Shown in pieces: positions 53,462 to 62,958 of a DNA stretch of 64,000 nucleotides. The stretch comes from Corynebacterium jeikeium. GTDB lineage: Bacteria; Actinomycetota; Actinomycetes; Mycobacteriales; Mycobacteriaceae. Each line of letters opens with the position of its first letter. Position 1 is the first letter of the stretch. The stretch spans positions 806,001 to 870,000 of the forward strand of contig NZ_CP063195.1 of NCBI RefSeq assembly GCF_028609885.1. Reading direction: 5' to 3'. A program made the translations under genes and the position numbers. The notes under the pieces were generated by a model. It did not search any database. It was not told the origin of the DNA and saw nothing but the letters and a program-made list of their open reading frames with translations.

Positions 53462-55153
53462 CTAGCCCTTCAGTGCAATGTCCTCCAGTGCGGCGATGAT
53501 CGTGCGCACCGGCGAGCCGGTTGCCCGCTTCGGGGTGTAGCCGTACGCCGCACCGTCGTTGTAGGCCGGGCCTGCAACGTCAATGTGCACCCACTGCACG
53601 CCCTCGGCCACGAAGTTCTTCAGGTAGTGGCCCGCCACGGACATGCCACCCCAGCGATTGCCGGAGATGTTCTTGATGTCGGCCACGTCCGACTTCAGCG
53701 CCTCGCCCAGCTCCGCGGGCAGCGGCATCGGCCAGCCGGCATCGCCCACGCGCTGGGAGATCATCGCCACGCGGTCGCGGAAATCCATCGAGCCCATGAT
53801 GCCCGGCGTGCGGTCGCCAAGCGCCACCATCTGCGCGCCGGTCAGGGTAGCGGTTTCGATCAAGTAGTCCGGGTTGTCCTCGCAGGCGCGGACGATGGCA
53901 TCGGCCAGCACCAGGCGCCCCTCCGCGTCGGTGTTCAACACCTCGGTGGTGGTGCCGCCGTAGTGGCGCAACACGTCGCCGGGGCGGGTGGCCTCTCCGC
54001 CGGGCATGTTTTCCGCAAGTGGGACGGTGGCCGTCACACGCACGGGAATGTTCAGCTCAGCTGCGGCGATTACCGCTGCAACGACGGCCGCGGAACCACC
54101 CATGTCGGAGATCATGTTCCACATCTTCGCCGGTGGCTTCAGGGAAATACCGCCGGTATCGAACGTGATGCCCTTGCCGACCAGCGCCACGCGCGGGGAA
54201 TCCTCGGCGATCTTGTCCGGGTTGTAGTCCAGGCGTACCAGACGCGGCCCACGCGCCGAGCCTTGGCCAACGCCTAGAATGCCGCCGAAGCCCTGCTCCT
54301 CCAGCGCGGCCTCGTCCAGGACCTCCACCGATACGTTCGTGTGCTTCGCAGCCTCCGCGATGATGCCCGCGTAGCTCTCCGGGTATAGCACGTTCGACGG
54401 AGTGTTCACCAGGTCACGCGCCAGTGCGACCGCCCGGATGGTGGCCTGCGCATGCTCCAGGGTGTCTGCCGGATCCTCCCCGGTCAGCACCTCAATCGAC
54501 TCGATCGCCGGCGTATGCTCGGCCGTCTTCAGCCCGCGGTACTCGTAGGCGCCTAGCGCGTGGCCGACCAGGGCGGCCTCTGCGCCCAGCAGGCCCAGGG
54601 CGCTCACCACTCGCGCGCCGCGCGGCTCGCCCTCTTTCTGTTCTGGCTTCTTGATGCTTCGTGACGCCACGCCTGCGGCCACGCGGACGTCCTCCGCAGA
54701 CACCTCATCGGCCGGCCCCATACCGATTGCCAGAATCTTCTCCGGGCCTGTGGACCCAGCGCCGGCCTCGACAAGCTCCTCTGCAGTCTCCGGATCCACG
54801 GTGGATTCCTGTACCTGGGCGGAGAGGTTGCCGGTGGAGACGACTTCGCTGCGACGCTCGGCCGAGAGGTTGGGGACCACCGTCACCTCACCAGCGGTGC
54901 CCTTCGCGCCAACGGAAATAAGTAGCTTCCACATTTCCAATTGCTGTTCGGCCGTGAGGGCGTCGATAGGAGCGCCAGTGAGCTCCAGTCCGGCCTCACC
55001 TTCAAAGACCGGGATGACCAGCGTGTCGATGACCGACGGGGTAACAGTGCCGCTGTTCTCGAGCGTGGAATCGGTGTGTACCAGCGACATCTGCGGGACG
55101 AAACCGCGGGACGGCAGGCCGGCGATGGGGGAGGAAGAGTTGGTGGCGGTCAT
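53462..55153 (-). CDS. pepA: Leucyl aminopeptidase (M17)
   Basis: 563 residues from ATG 55153; the frame is open to 55195. The M17 signature [13 protein letters not shown] is at ~residue 390. Metal ligands sit in [17 protein letters not shown] and [12 protein letters not shown], with [20 protein letters not shown] sequence ([16 protein letters not shown]) near the C-terminus. Two-metal hexameric exopeptidase releasing N-terminal residues; cytosolic. Convergent with the upstream hypothetical gene and divergent from ilvE. Confidence 0.95.
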   Translation of the reverse strand: MTATNSSSPIAGLPSRGFVPQMSLVHTDSTLENSGTVTPSVIDTLVIPVFEGEAGLELTGAPIDALTAEQQLEMWKLLISVGAKGTAGEVTVVPNLSAERRSEVVSTGNLSAQVQESTVDPETAEELVEAGAGSTGPEKILAIGMGPADEVSAEDVRVAAGVASRSIKKPEQKEGEPRGARVVSALGLLGAEAALVGHALGAYEYRGLKTAEHTPAIESIEVLTGEDPADTLEHAQATIRAVALARDLVNTPSNVLYPESYAGIIAEAAKHTNVSVEVLDEAALEEQGFGGILGVGQGSARGPRLVRLDYNPDKIAEDSPRVALVGKGITFDTGGISLKPPAKMWNMISDMGGSAAVVAAVIAAAELNIPVRVTATVPLAENMPGGEATRPGDVLRHYGGTTTEVLNTDAEGRLVLADAIVRACEDNPDYLIETATLTGAQMVALGDRTPGIMGSMDFRDRVAMISQRVGDAGWPMPLPAELGEALKSDVADIKNISGNRWGGMSVAGHYLKNFVAEGVQWVHIDVAGPAYNDGAAYGYTPKRATGSPVRTIIAALEDIALKG

Positions 55154-55316
55154 AGGGGGTTCGACTGCTCCTTGATGTCCTAATGAATCTTGCAAGTCTT
55201 TCTAAAGTGCTATTTCGCTGGTTTCACTCTACCCAGATTCGCCTGCCGGCAGATCGCCGGGAGTAACCACTGCCGAGAAATTGTTAGCCCCCTCACACTT
55301 TTTTGTAGCAGCAGAG

Positions 55317-55322
55317 TATTCT
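55317..55322 (+). promoter_or_regulatory. ilvE -10 hexamer (leaderless start)
   Basis: TATTCT, seven bases before ATG 55330; no Shine-Dalgarno is present. Confidence 0.55.
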
Positions 55323-55329
55323 GGGTCAC

Positions 55330-56505
55330 ATGACTACTCCAGAGGCAAACACCCAGACCCAAAAGGCACAGCAGAACTCCCAGTTGGAGTTCACCGTAAC
55401 CCGCAGCCAGAACCCAGTGGCTGATGAAAAGATTGCCGAGATTCTCTCTGCCCCGGGCTTCGGCAACCACTTCACCGATCACATGGTCGCCATCGACTGG
55501 AACGCGGACGAGGGCTGGCACAACGCTCGCGTGGAGCCCTACCAGCCGGTCCAGATGGACCCGGCATCCAGCGTGTTCCACTACGGCCAGGCCATCTTCG
55601 AAGGTCTGAAGGCATACCGGGGTGAAGGCGGCAAGATCGTCACCTTCCGCCCGGAGCAGAACGCTCGCCGCTTCCAGAAATCCGCCGCTCGTATGGCCAT
55701 GCCGGAGCTGCCGGAAGAGCTGTTCCTGGAATCCCTGCGCCAGATCGTGGACATCGACCAGCGCTGGGTTCCGCAGGGCGGTGGCGAAGAATCCCTGTAC
55801 CTGCGTCCCTTCATGATCTCCCGTGAGGTTGGCCTGGGTGTGCACCCGGCTAGCAGCTACACCTACTTTGTGATCGCCTCCCCGGCGGGCGCTTACTTCT
55901 CCGGCGGCATCAACCCAGTGAGCGTCTGGCTATCCACCGACTACACCCGTGCCGCACCCGGCGGTACCGGTGCTGCGAAGTTCGCCGGTAACTACGCGGC
56001 CTCTCTGGCGGCACAGGCTTCCGCAGAGAAGGAAGGCTGCGACCAGGTGGTATGGCTGGACGCGACCGAGCACAAGTACATCGAAGAGATGGGCGGCATG
56101 AACCTGGCGTTCGTATTCGGCAGCGAAGACGGTGGCGCCGAGAACGTCAAGCTGGTCACCCCGGAGCTTTCCGGTTCGCTACTGCCGGGCGTTACCCGCC
56201 TCTCCCTGCTGGAGCTGGCGCGCGACCTGGGCTACAAGGTGGAGGAGCGCCGCATCTCCACCGACGAGTGGAAGGAAGCCGCAAAGTCCGGCGCTATGAC
56301 CGAGACCTTCGCCTGTGGCACCGCAGCCGTGGTCACCCCGGTCGGCACGGTCAAGGACGAGTCCGGCGAATTCCAGGTCAACGGTGGCCAGACTGGCCCG
56401 GTGACCATGCGCCTGCGCGAGCAGCTGACGGGCATTCAGAATGGCCGCGTCGCCGACAAGCACGGCTGGCTCTACACGCTGGTGGAGCAGGCAGCCACCG
56501 CGTAG
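55330..56505 (+). CDS. ilvE: Branched-chain amino acid aminotransferase
   Basis: 391 residues. PLP enzyme converting Leu, Ile and Val to their 2-oxo acids and back. Family features: [23 protein letters not shown], the PLP Lys in [28 protein letters not shown], and [16 protein letters not shown] at the end. Length fits type II actinobacterial IlvE. Its last 34 bp overlap the convergent cobT tail. Confidence 0.95.
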   Translation: MTTPEANTQTQKAQQNSQLEFTVTRSQNPVADEKIAEILSAPGFGNHFTDHMVAIDWNADEGWHNARVEPYQPVQMDPASSVFHYGQAIFEGLKAYRGEGGKIVTFRPEQNARRFQKSAARMAMPELPEELFLESLRQIVDIDQRWVPQGGGEESLYLRPFMISREVGLGVHPASSYTYFVIASPAGAYFSGGINPVSVWLSTDYTRAAPGGTGAAKFAGNYAASLAAQASAEKEGCDQVVWLDATEHKYIEEMGGMNLAFVFGSEDGGAENVKLVTPELSGSLLPGVTRLSLLELARDLGYKVEERRISTDEWKEAAKSGAMTETFACGTAAVVTPVGTVKDESGEFQVNGGQTGPVTMRLREQLTGIQNGRVADKHGWLYTLVEQAATA

Positions 56506-57476
56506 CGCACCATCGGCAGGGCCAGGACAGCACCTAGCCCCTGGCCGGTGCCGAGCTGTAAATCTAGAAGCGGCTCCAGGCCTAGCGCATTGAGCGCCGG
56601 CAGGGCTGCAGGCTCCGTGCCCGCCGAAGCTGCCAGCCACCAAGCGGCAGCCCCTGGCGCCAGCATCTGCGCGCACAGCGCTGCCGCGGCGGCGCCTACG
56701 CCGTCGAAAATCACGGGCGTGCGGCGGACCGCCGCCTGCGCCAGAATCCCCGCCATCACCACCAGGTCCGCTGAGCCGATCTGTTGCAGCACCCGCGAAG
56801 CCACCGCTTTATCGTCGCGCACGCGGAACATTGCATCGCGGATCACCGCAACTTTTGTCTTCCATGCCTCGTCGCCGATGCCGGAACCTCGGCCGATGAT
56901 CTTCACCGGCTCCACGCTGCACACGCTGCCAATAACCGCAGCGGCCACTGTGGTCAGCCCCCGCCCCAGGTCACCCAGCAGTAGCACCTGTGTGCCTTTG
57001 TCCGCCTCTTGGTCGGCGAAACGCATGCCGCGCCGCAGGTGCCTCTCGTAGTCCTCAGGGCTTAAAGCGTCTGCGGTGTCGATGGCACCGGAGGGGGTAC
57101 CCAACGTGGCGTCAATAATAGAAAGAGAAACCCGTGCTGACCTGCAGGCATCCACAATCGGGGCGGCGGCATCGGCCAGGTTCTGGCGCACCTGCGCATT
57201 AAAGTCGGTAGGCAGGGCGGAGATCTCCGGGTGCGCCTCAGCCACCCCATGATCGCCGGTAACCACAACCAGGCGCGCTGCGTTCAAAGCCTCGGCGGGT
57301 GCGGAGCCCTGGCAGGCAGCAATCCAGGTGGCGACCTCTTCCAACCTTCCCAGCGACCCAGCTGGAATTCCGGCCTTCGTCGGCGCAGTGGTGCGGAGTT
57401 GCTCGGCTTGGCTGCGCGTGGCCTCGTCCGGCGGGACGATGGGCGGGAACTTCGGGGCGGAGGTCGTAGAAGCCAT
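56472..57476 (-). CDS. cobT: Nicotinate-nucleotide-dimethylbenzimidazole phosphoribosyltransferase
   Basis: 334 residues. Makes alpha-ribazole phosphate for the lower ligand of cobalamin. Motifs: [35 protein letters not shown], and near the C-terminus [36 protein letters not shown] with the catalytic Glu region. cobU and cobS, its usual partners, are not adjacent here. The RNase H fusion at 2.8 kb could supply the CobC-type phosphatase step. The 3' end overlaps ilvE tail to tail. Confidence 0.93.
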   Translation of the reverse strand: MASTTSAPKFPPIVPPDEATRSQAEQLRTTAPTKAGIPAGSLGRLEEVATWIAACQGSAPAEALNAARLVVVTGDHGVAEAHPEISALPTDFNAQVRQNLADAAAPIVDACRSARVSLSIIDATLGTPSGAIDTADALSPEDYERHLRRGMRFADQEADKGTQVLLLGDLGRGLTTVAAAVIGSVCSVEPVKIIGRGSGIGDEAWKTKVAVIRDAMFRVRDDKAVASRVLQQIGSADLVVMAGILAQAAVRRTPVIFDGVGAAAAALCAQMLAPGAAAWWLAASAGTEPAALPALNALGLEPLLDLQLGTGQGLGAVLALPMVRYAVAACSTSV

Positions 57477-57503
57477 GGGGTTTAGTCTAAACGCTGTCGG
57501 ATT

Positions 57504-58238
57504 TTAAACGCTGTCGCCGATCTGCTTTTGCGGGGCAGGGGTGCGCAGGCGGCGAATCATCGTGGCTCGGAAGAACGCATACAGGCCCAAGCTGAACTTG
57601 CTGTGCGGGTTGTTCGGGAATCGTTCGTTGACTTCGCGGTTAATGCGGCGGCCGAGCCATAGCCCCTCGGCGATCATGATGAGGAACACGATCATCATCA
57701 CCAGCGAAGCCAAGTTGGCGATGCTCGGGTTGGACATGCCGAAGATCATAATGACGATGACCAGGAGCGCCAGCGGCAGGAAGAAGTTCATCATGTAGCG
57801 GCGGGAATCGATCCAGTCGCGGACAAAACGCTTCTCCGGCCCCTTGTCGCGATCCATGAGGTATTCCTCGTCGCCGGCCATCATGCGCTCGTTGGCGCGG
57901 CGCCGGGCGCGGTTCGCCTCATCCTTCTGGCGCTGCTTCATGGCCTTATATTCTTCCTTGGACATGGAGGCCTTGAGCTCCTTGCGCTGCTTGCGGGCCT
58001 CGCCTGGAGTGGCGGGGGCGGTGTAGGCGCTGCGGCGCACACCGTGCTTGCGCTCCTGCTCGTTGCGCTTCGGGGTGGCCTTGCCCTTCTTCGGAGTAAA
58101 GGCCTTGGAGGTCTTTTCCTTAGTGACGCCACCGTCTGCGTCGCTTTCTACCTCAGTCGACGCATCGGCATCCTGTGGCGAGACCTGATCCTCGGCTGGG
58201 TCGGCGACCGTTTCCTGCTTCTTCCATGGCATTTTCAC
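57504..58238 (-). CDS. DUF3043 membrane protein
   Basis: 244 residues from GTG 58238, which follows TAGCCT (58251-58246) by seven bases and gives MKMPWKKQE, like the MKLPW start usual for the family; ATG 58232 is two codons further in. A charged Lys/Glu/Arg-rich region (1-150) is followed by two helices (MNFFLPLALLVIVIMIFGM and ANLASLVMMIVFLIMIAEGLWLG) and a basic end. Conserved in corynebacteria and mycobacteria beside the Fe-S carrier gene. Function unknown. Confidence 0.87.
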   Translation of the reverse strand: MKMPWKKQETVADPAEDQVSPQDADASTEVESDADGGVTKEKTSKAFTPKKGKATPKRNEQERKHGVRRSAYTAPATPGEARKQRKELKASMSKEEYKAMKQRQKDEANRARRRANERMMAGDEEYLMDRDKGPEKRFVRDWIDSRRYMMNFFLPLALLVIVIMIFGMSNPSIANLASLVMMIVFLIMIAEGLWLGRRINREVNERFPNNPHSKFSLGLYAFFRATMIRRLRTPAPQKQIGDSV

Positions 58239-58367
58239 ATGTAACAGGCTAGAGCAGGAGGGCAGGGGAACAAAACTAAAAACGCTGGCGCGGGAATAAC
58301 CCAAGAGGGCAGTGGCGTTGTGGAAGAATGAGGCGTAGCTTGTGAGCTAAGCCATTTCTAGAATTCG

Positions 58368-58403
58368 GTCATTTATCGAGTCATTTATTGAGTCATTTAT
58401 TGA
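58368..58403 (+). repeat. Three 12-bp tandem repeats abutting the Shine-Dalgarno
   Basis: GTCATTTATCGA (58368-58379) followed by GTCATTTATTGA twice (58380-58391 and 58392-58403), running directly into GGAGG before the Fe-S carrier gene. The AT-rich units would keep the ribosome-binding site unstructured. Confidence 0.8.
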
Positions 58404-58414
58404 GGAGGACCAAC

Positions 58415-58759
58415 ATGACTGCTCCAGAGAAGGTCACCGGTGTCGAGCTGACCGAGGCCGCCCAGCAGAAGGCCAGCGCTTTGCTGGCACAGGAGGGTCG
58501 CGACGATCTTGCCCTGCGTATCGCAGTGCAGCCGGGCGGTTGTGCTGGCCTGCGCTACCAGCTGTTTTTCGATGATCGTTCCCTGGACGGTGATCTGGTG
58601 GACGAGTACGAGGGCGTGAACCTGGTCGTGGACCGCATGTCCTCCCCGTACCTGATGGGTGCCAAGATCGACTTCGCGGACACCATCGAGTCCCAGGGCT
58701 TCACCATCGACAACCCGAACGCTACCGGTTCCTGCGCCTGCGGCGATTCCTTCAGCTAA
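58415..58759 (+). CDS. A-type iron-sulfur carrier (IscA/ErpA/HesB family)
   Basis: 114 residues from ATG 58415, with GAGGAGG seven bases upstream. The three cluster-ligand Cys are present: QPGGCAGLRYQLFFDD and the C-terminal SCACGDSFS. A-type carriers deliver Fe-S clusters to targets such as LipA and BioB, both encoded in this window. Equivalent in place to the ErpA-like gene of M. tuberculosis (Rv2204c). Confidence 0.92.
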   Translation: MTAPEKVTGVELTEAAQQKASALLAQEGRDDLALRIAVQPGGCAGLRYQLFFDDRSLDGDLVDEYEGVNLVVDRMSSPYLMGAKIDFADTIESQGFTIDNPNATGSCACGDSFS

Positions 58760-58786
58760 GCAGCCCTCAGTGGCTCTTAGTGGCTC

Positions 58787-58814
58787 GGGCTCTTACTGGC
58801 TCGAGCCCTTTTAA
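58787..58814 (+). terminator. Terminator of the Fe-S carrier gene
   Basis: GGGCTC and GAGCCC stem with a 10-base loop, followed by TTTTAATT. Confidence 0.75.
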
Positions 58815-58821
58815 TTAGTGA

Positions 58822-58852
58822 CGCCCCCTAGGGATGGATTCCCTCGGGGGCG
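58822..58852 (-). terminator. Terminator of ltsA
   Basis: CGCCCCC and GGGGGCG with inner TAGGGA/TTCCCT pairing, 20 bases after the ltsA stop on the minus strand. Confidence 0.7.
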
Positions 58853-58872
58853 TTCTCGGGTCTATAGGGGGC

Positions 58873-60810
58873 CTATAGGTTGACCGGGTACTGGCGCTGA
58901 TCGATCTGCGGGTCGATGCGATCCTCGACGAAGATGCCGTGCCAGACCATGAAGGCGATGACGGTCCACAGTCGGCGGGAGTGGTCCGGGCCGGAGCCCG
59001 TGTTCATCGCCACGCGGTGCTCGTCCAGCATCTTCAGCACCTCTGCCTTGTTGAAGATGTGGTCGGTCTGCGAGGCCTCAATGTTCTCCTTGGCCCAGCC
59101 GTAGAGTTCGTCGCCGGCCAGCCAGTGGCGCATCGGAACCGGGAAGCCCAGCTTCTTGCGGTGCAGAACGTGCGGGGGAACGATGCGCTCCAGCGCCTTG
59201 CGCAGCGCGTACTTGGTGGTGCCATGGGAGATCTTGAGCTCGTGAGGGAGGGTTTCCGCCACGTCGAAAACGACCTTATCCAGGAACGGCACGCGCAGCT
59301 CCAGGGAGTTTGCCATGTTGATCTTGTCGGCCTTCACCAGAATGTCGCCGCGCATCCAGGTGAACAGGTCCAGGTGCTGCATGCGGGCGACCGGGTCCAT
59401 GTCCTTAGACTTCGCGTAGATCGGCGCCGTGACCTCGCGGTGATCCCACTCGGGGCGGATCTCGCGCAGTACGCGCTCCAGCTGCTGGTAATTAAAGGAA
59501 CGCGCGTTTCCGTAGTAGCGATCCTCCATCGGCATAGTGCCGCGCTGCAGTAGGGACTTGCCGCGCATGCCCTCGGGCAGGGCATTGCCCACGCCAGCTA
59601 GTACGCGCTTCAGCGGGGAAGGGACCTTGTCGAAAGGCGCCAGGCTCAGCGGCTCCTTGTAGATGGTGTAGCCACCGAAGAGCTCGTCGGCGCCCTCGCC
59701 GGAGAGCACCACCTTGACGTGCTTGCGGGCTTCCTGTGCCACGAAGTACAGCGGAACTAGCGACGGGTCGGCCACCGGATCGTCCAAGTACCAGATGATC
59801 TTAGGGATAGCCTCGGCGTATTCCTCCGGGCTGACCACCTTGACGATGTGTTCAGCGCCGATTGCGGCGGCGGATTCCGCGGCAACGTCGACCTCGGAGT
59901 AGCCCTCACGCTCGAAGCCGGTGGTGAAGGTCAGCAGATCCGGGTTGTGGCGCTTGGCCAGCGTGGCGATGGCCGTGGAGTCGATACCGCCGGAGAGGAA
60001 GGAGCCGACCGTGACGTCCGCGCGCATGTGCTTGGCCACGGAATCCTCCAGGGCCTCGGCGATACGCTGGAATACGGCCTCCTCGTCGCCAGCTGCGACC
60101 TTCTTCACGGGGAAGCGAGGTTCGAACCAGCGGGTTTCCTCGATCTTTCCGCCAGGGGTGACGAATCCATAGCTGCCAGATTCCAGGCGGCGGATGTTCT
60201 TGTGCAGGCTCTCTGGTTCCGGGACGTACTGCAGATCGGTGTAGTGCGCAATAGCGCGGATATCCAGATCCAGGTTCAGGTTAAGCGCCTCCGCCATCGA
60301 CAGGATGCACTTCTTCTCCGAGGCGAAGACGGTGCCCGCCTCGGTGGTAGCGACATACATCGGCTTGATGCCGAACTGGTCGCGGGCCAGGAACAGCTTC
60401 TTTTCCTTGGAATCCCACACTGCAAAACCGAACATTCCGCGCAGGTGGTTCACCACGTCGGCGCCCCAGTGGTGGAAGCCCACCACGATGGTCTCGCCAT
60501 CGCCCTGAGTATTAAAGGTATAGCCGGCTTCCTTGAGCTCCTCGCGAAGCTCGACGTAGTTGTAGATCTCGCCGTTGAACGTTAGCGCGTAGCGGTCTTC
60601 CTCACCCTCCGGGCCCCACTGCAGGGGCTGGTGGGAGTGCTCCAAGTCGATGATGGATAGTCGGTTGAAGCCGAAGACAACATCTTGGTCATGCCACGTG
60701 CCGCTATCGTCCGGGCCACGGTGGTGCATGCAGGGGAGTGCGCCCTCTACAGCCTCAACGAAATTTTCGGCGGCGCCGTTCGCCGCAATGATTCCAAGCA
60801 ATCCACACAT
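58873..60810 (-). CDS. ltsA: Glutamine-dependent amidotransferase LtsA (asparagine synthetase B-like)
   Basis: 645 residues from ATG 60810, chosen so that Cys2 (MCGLLGI) becomes the N-terminal glutaminase nucleophile. The glutaminase half shows MHHRGPDDSGTW, FNRLSIIDLEHSHQPL and LTFNGEIYNYVELRE. The synthetase half shows the PP-loop SFLSGGIDSTAIATLA (~residue 270) and LSGEGADELFGGYTIY. In C. glutamicum and mycobacteria the homologue amidates meso-diaminopimelate of peptidoglycan and its loss causes lysozyme sensitivity; proximity to ctaC supports that identity over plain AsnB. Confidence 0.92.
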   Translation of the reverse strand: MCGLLGIIAANGAAENFVEAVEGALPCMHHRGPDDSGTWHDQDVVFGFNRLSIIDLEHSHQPLQWGPEGEEDRYALTFNGEIYNYVELREELKEAGYTFNTQGDGETIVVGFHHWGADVVNHLRGMFGFAVWDSKEKKLFLARDQFGIKPMYVATTEAGTVFASEKKCILSMAEALNLNLDLDIRAIAHYTDLQYVPEPESLHKNIRRLESGSYGFVTPGGKIEETRWFEPRFPVKKVAAGDEEAVFQRIAEALEDSVAKHMRADVTVGSFLSGGIDSTAIATLAKRHNPDLLTFTTGFEREGYSEVDVAAESAAAIGAEHIVKVVSPEEYAEAIPKIIWYLDDPVADPSLVPLYFVAQEARKHVKVVLSGEGADELFGGYTIYKEPLSLAPFDKVPSPLKRVLAGVGNALPEGMRGKSLLQRGTMPMEDRYYGNARSFNYQQLERVLREIRPEWDHREVTAPIYAKSKDMDPVARMQHLDLFTWMRGDILVKADKINMANSLELRVPFLDKVVFDVAETLPHELKISHGTTKYALRKALERIVPPHVLHRKKLGFPVPMRHWLAGDELYGWAKENIEASQTDHIFNKAEVLKMLDEHRVAMNTGSGPDHSRRLWTVIAFMVWHGIFVEDRIDPQIDQRQYPVNL

Positions 60811-60971
60811 GCGTCCCGACTTTACGCGGGTGGGGTAGAGGTGGGCTAGTTGCCACGGCGGGGAGGAGAGCATCTAGCGAATGAGTTTTCTAGCACATGC
60901 GTGATGTGTATTACATAAACACACGTCTGTGAGACTATTCAGCGATCAATGCGCTGGCCCGGAGCCCCGCG

Positions 60972-60977
60972 TAGCCT
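60972..60977 (+). promoter_or_regulatory. poxB -10 hexamer (leaderless start)
   Basis: TAGCCT, seven bases before ATG 60985. The open frame begins upstream at 60949 inside the promoter. Confidence 0.55.
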
Positions 60978-60984
60978 TGGTGGC

Positions 60985-62745
60985 ATGGCAAAAAACTTCG
61001 CATCACAGCTGGTAAAGACTCTAGAGAAACAAGGCGTCAAGCGAATCTTCGGGCTGGTGGGTGATAGCCTAAACCCCATCGTCGACGAGGTTCGCCAGTC
61101 CTCCATCGAATGGATCCACGTGCGCAACGAGGAAGCTGCGGCGTTCGCCGCCGGTGCAGAATCCCTTGTCACCGGCGATCTGGCCGTATGTGCCGCCTCC
61201 TGCGGTCCGGGCAATACCCACCTGATCCAGGGCCTTTATGATTCCCACCGCAACGGGGCGAAGGTGCTGGCCATTGCCTCCCACATTCCGAGTGTGCAGA
61301 TCGGTAGCCAGTTCTTCCAGGAGACCCACCCGGAGCAGATCTTCCAGGAGTGCTCCGGCTACTGCGAGATGGTGAACTCCGCAGCGCAGGGACCAAAGGT
61401 TCTGCACCACGCCATCCAGTCCACGTTGGCCGGCAACGGTGTCAGCGTGCTGGTCATCCCCGGCGACGTCTCTTCCCAGCCGATTGAGGAAGAAGGCTTC
61501 ATCGACTCGGTGTACTCCAAGGGGCGCCCGGTGCTTTACCCGGATGCCGAGGAAGCAGCCCGCCTAGCCAAGGCGATTAACGATGCTAAGACCGTCACCT
61601 TGTTCTGCGGTGAGGGCGTCAAGAATTCTCGAGAGCAAGTGCTCGAGCTTGCAGAGAAGATTAAGTCTCCGATCGGTCACGCCTTCGGCGGAAAGATGCA
61701 CATCCAATACGACAACCCGTTCGACGTGGGCATGTCCGGCCTGCTGGGCTATGGTGCGGCGCGCGAGGCGATGTACGACGCTGACCTTCTGATCCTGTTG
61801 GGTACCGACTTCCCGTACAACGACTTCCTGCCCACCGGCAACGTAGCGCAGTTGGACATCGACGGTTCCCACATCGGTCGCCGCACCACTATCAACTACC
61901 CGGTAGTCGGCGACGTCGGGGCTGTGATCGACACGATCCTGCCGCACGTCGAAGAGAAGACCGACCGCAGCTTCCTGGACAAGCAGCTGCGCAACCACGC
62001 TAGGGCGCTCAACCATGTTGTGGACGCCTACACCAAGAAGGCGGGCAAGTCGCGCCCCATCCACCCGGAATACGTGGCCGATACGATCGACCGTCTGGCG
62101 GCCGAGGATGCCGTCTTCACCATCGATACCGGTATGTGCAACGTCTGGGGTGCCCGTTACATCACGCCGAACGGCAAGCGCCAGGAAATCGGCTCCTTCC
62201 GACACGGCACCATGGCTAACGCACTGCCGCAGGCACTGGGTGCGCAGGCTGCGGACCGTGACCGTCAGGTGATCTCCTTCTCCGGCGACGGCGGCCTGGG
62301 AATGCTCATGGGTGAGCTGCTCACCGCCAAGTTGCACGACCTGCCGGTGAACATCGTGGTCTTCAACAACTCCTCGCTGGGCATGGTGAAGCTGGAAATG
62401 ATGGTTGCCGGCCTGCCGGAGCACGAAACCGACCACGAGCACGTGAACTTTGCAAAGATTGCCGACGCGATTGGCATCAAGGCGATCCGCATCGAGGATC
62501 CGGCGGACGTAGAAAGCGGTATTAAGGAGGCCCTGGCTTACGACGGTCCGGTGCTGGTGGATGTGGTTACCGACCCGAACGCCCTGAGCCTGCCGCCGAA
62601 CATCACCTGGGAAATGATGATGGGCTTCTCCCGTTCCGCAACCCGCACCGTATTCGAAGGCGGCGTGGGGCGCATGGTGGACTTGGCCCGCGCAAACCTG
62701 CGCAACATTGGCGGAGCCGGCGTAATCGAAATGAACAAGTTCTAG
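60985..62745 (+). CDS. poxB: Pyruvate:quinone oxidoreductase (TPP-dependent pyruvate dehydrogenase)
   Basis: 586 residues from ATG 60985. TPP enzyme of the POX group: catalytic Glu in IEWIHVRNEEAAAFAAGAES, the FAD-linked middle domain (GHAFGGKMHIQYDNPFDVGMSGLLGYG), and the TPP/Mg site SFSGDGGLGMLMGELLTAKLHDLPVNIVVFNN. Such enzymes oxidise pyruvate to acetate and CO2 and pass electrons to menaquinone, with a C-terminal membrane-binding tail. It is placed between ltsA and ctaC, which are closer together in related genomes, so it may have moved in here. Confidence 0.93.
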   Translation: MAKNFASQLVKTLEKQGVKRIFGLVGDSLNPIVDEVRQSSIEWIHVRNEEAAAFAAGAESLVTGDLAVCAASCGPGNTHLIQGLYDSHRNGAKVLAIASHIPSVQIGSQFFQETHPEQIFQECSGYCEMVNSAAQGPKVLHHAIQSTLAGNGVSVLVIPGDVSSQPIEEEGFIDSVYSKGRPVLYPDAEEAARLAKAINDAKTVTLFCGEGVKNSREQVLELAEKIKSPIGHAFGGKMHIQYDNPFDVGMSGLLGYGAAREAMYDADLLILLGTDFPYNDFLPTGNVAQLDIDGSHIGRRTTINYPVVGDVGAVIDTILPHVEEKTDRSFLDKQLRNHARALNHVVDAYTKKAGKSRPIHPEYVADTIDRLAAEDAVFTIDTGMCNVWGARYITPNGKRQEIGSFRHGTMANALPQALGAQAADRDRQVISFSGDGGLGMLMGELLTAKLHDLPVNIVVFNNSSLGMVKLEMMVAGLPEHETDHEHVNFAKIADAIGIKAIRIEDPADVESGIKEALAYDGPVLVDVVTDPNALSLPPNITWEMMMGFSRSATRTVFEGGVGRMVDLARANLRNIGGAGVIEMNKF

Positions 62746-62862
62746 CTCCCGCCTAACCCGTGTGGGGGCAATGTGGGGAGCGAGCAACCCCGAAAAGGGA
62801 AAATCCCGTTCCGCGATGGTGGCAATGTCCTGTCAATGGTCTAAGGTTCTTTAAGTGAAGTG

Positions 62863-62923
62863 GTTGTAGGTCTATCTATCGCGCGCGAACTGCAGGCGCG
62901 TGACAGACCCTCAGACCTACAAC
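62863..62923. repeat. Nested hairpin upstream of ctaC
   Basis: Outer arms GTTGTAGGTCT (62863-62873) and AGACCTACAAC (62913-62923), inner arms CGCGC and GCGCG flanking GAACTGCAG. It lies 36 bp before the ctaC start in the 213-bp gap after poxB. No T-tract follows on the plus strand, so a leader structure of ctaC is as likely as a terminator. Confidence 0.6.
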
Positions 62924-62958
62924 GCCAAGTGACGTGTGAATGAGGAAGGCAAACTCGC

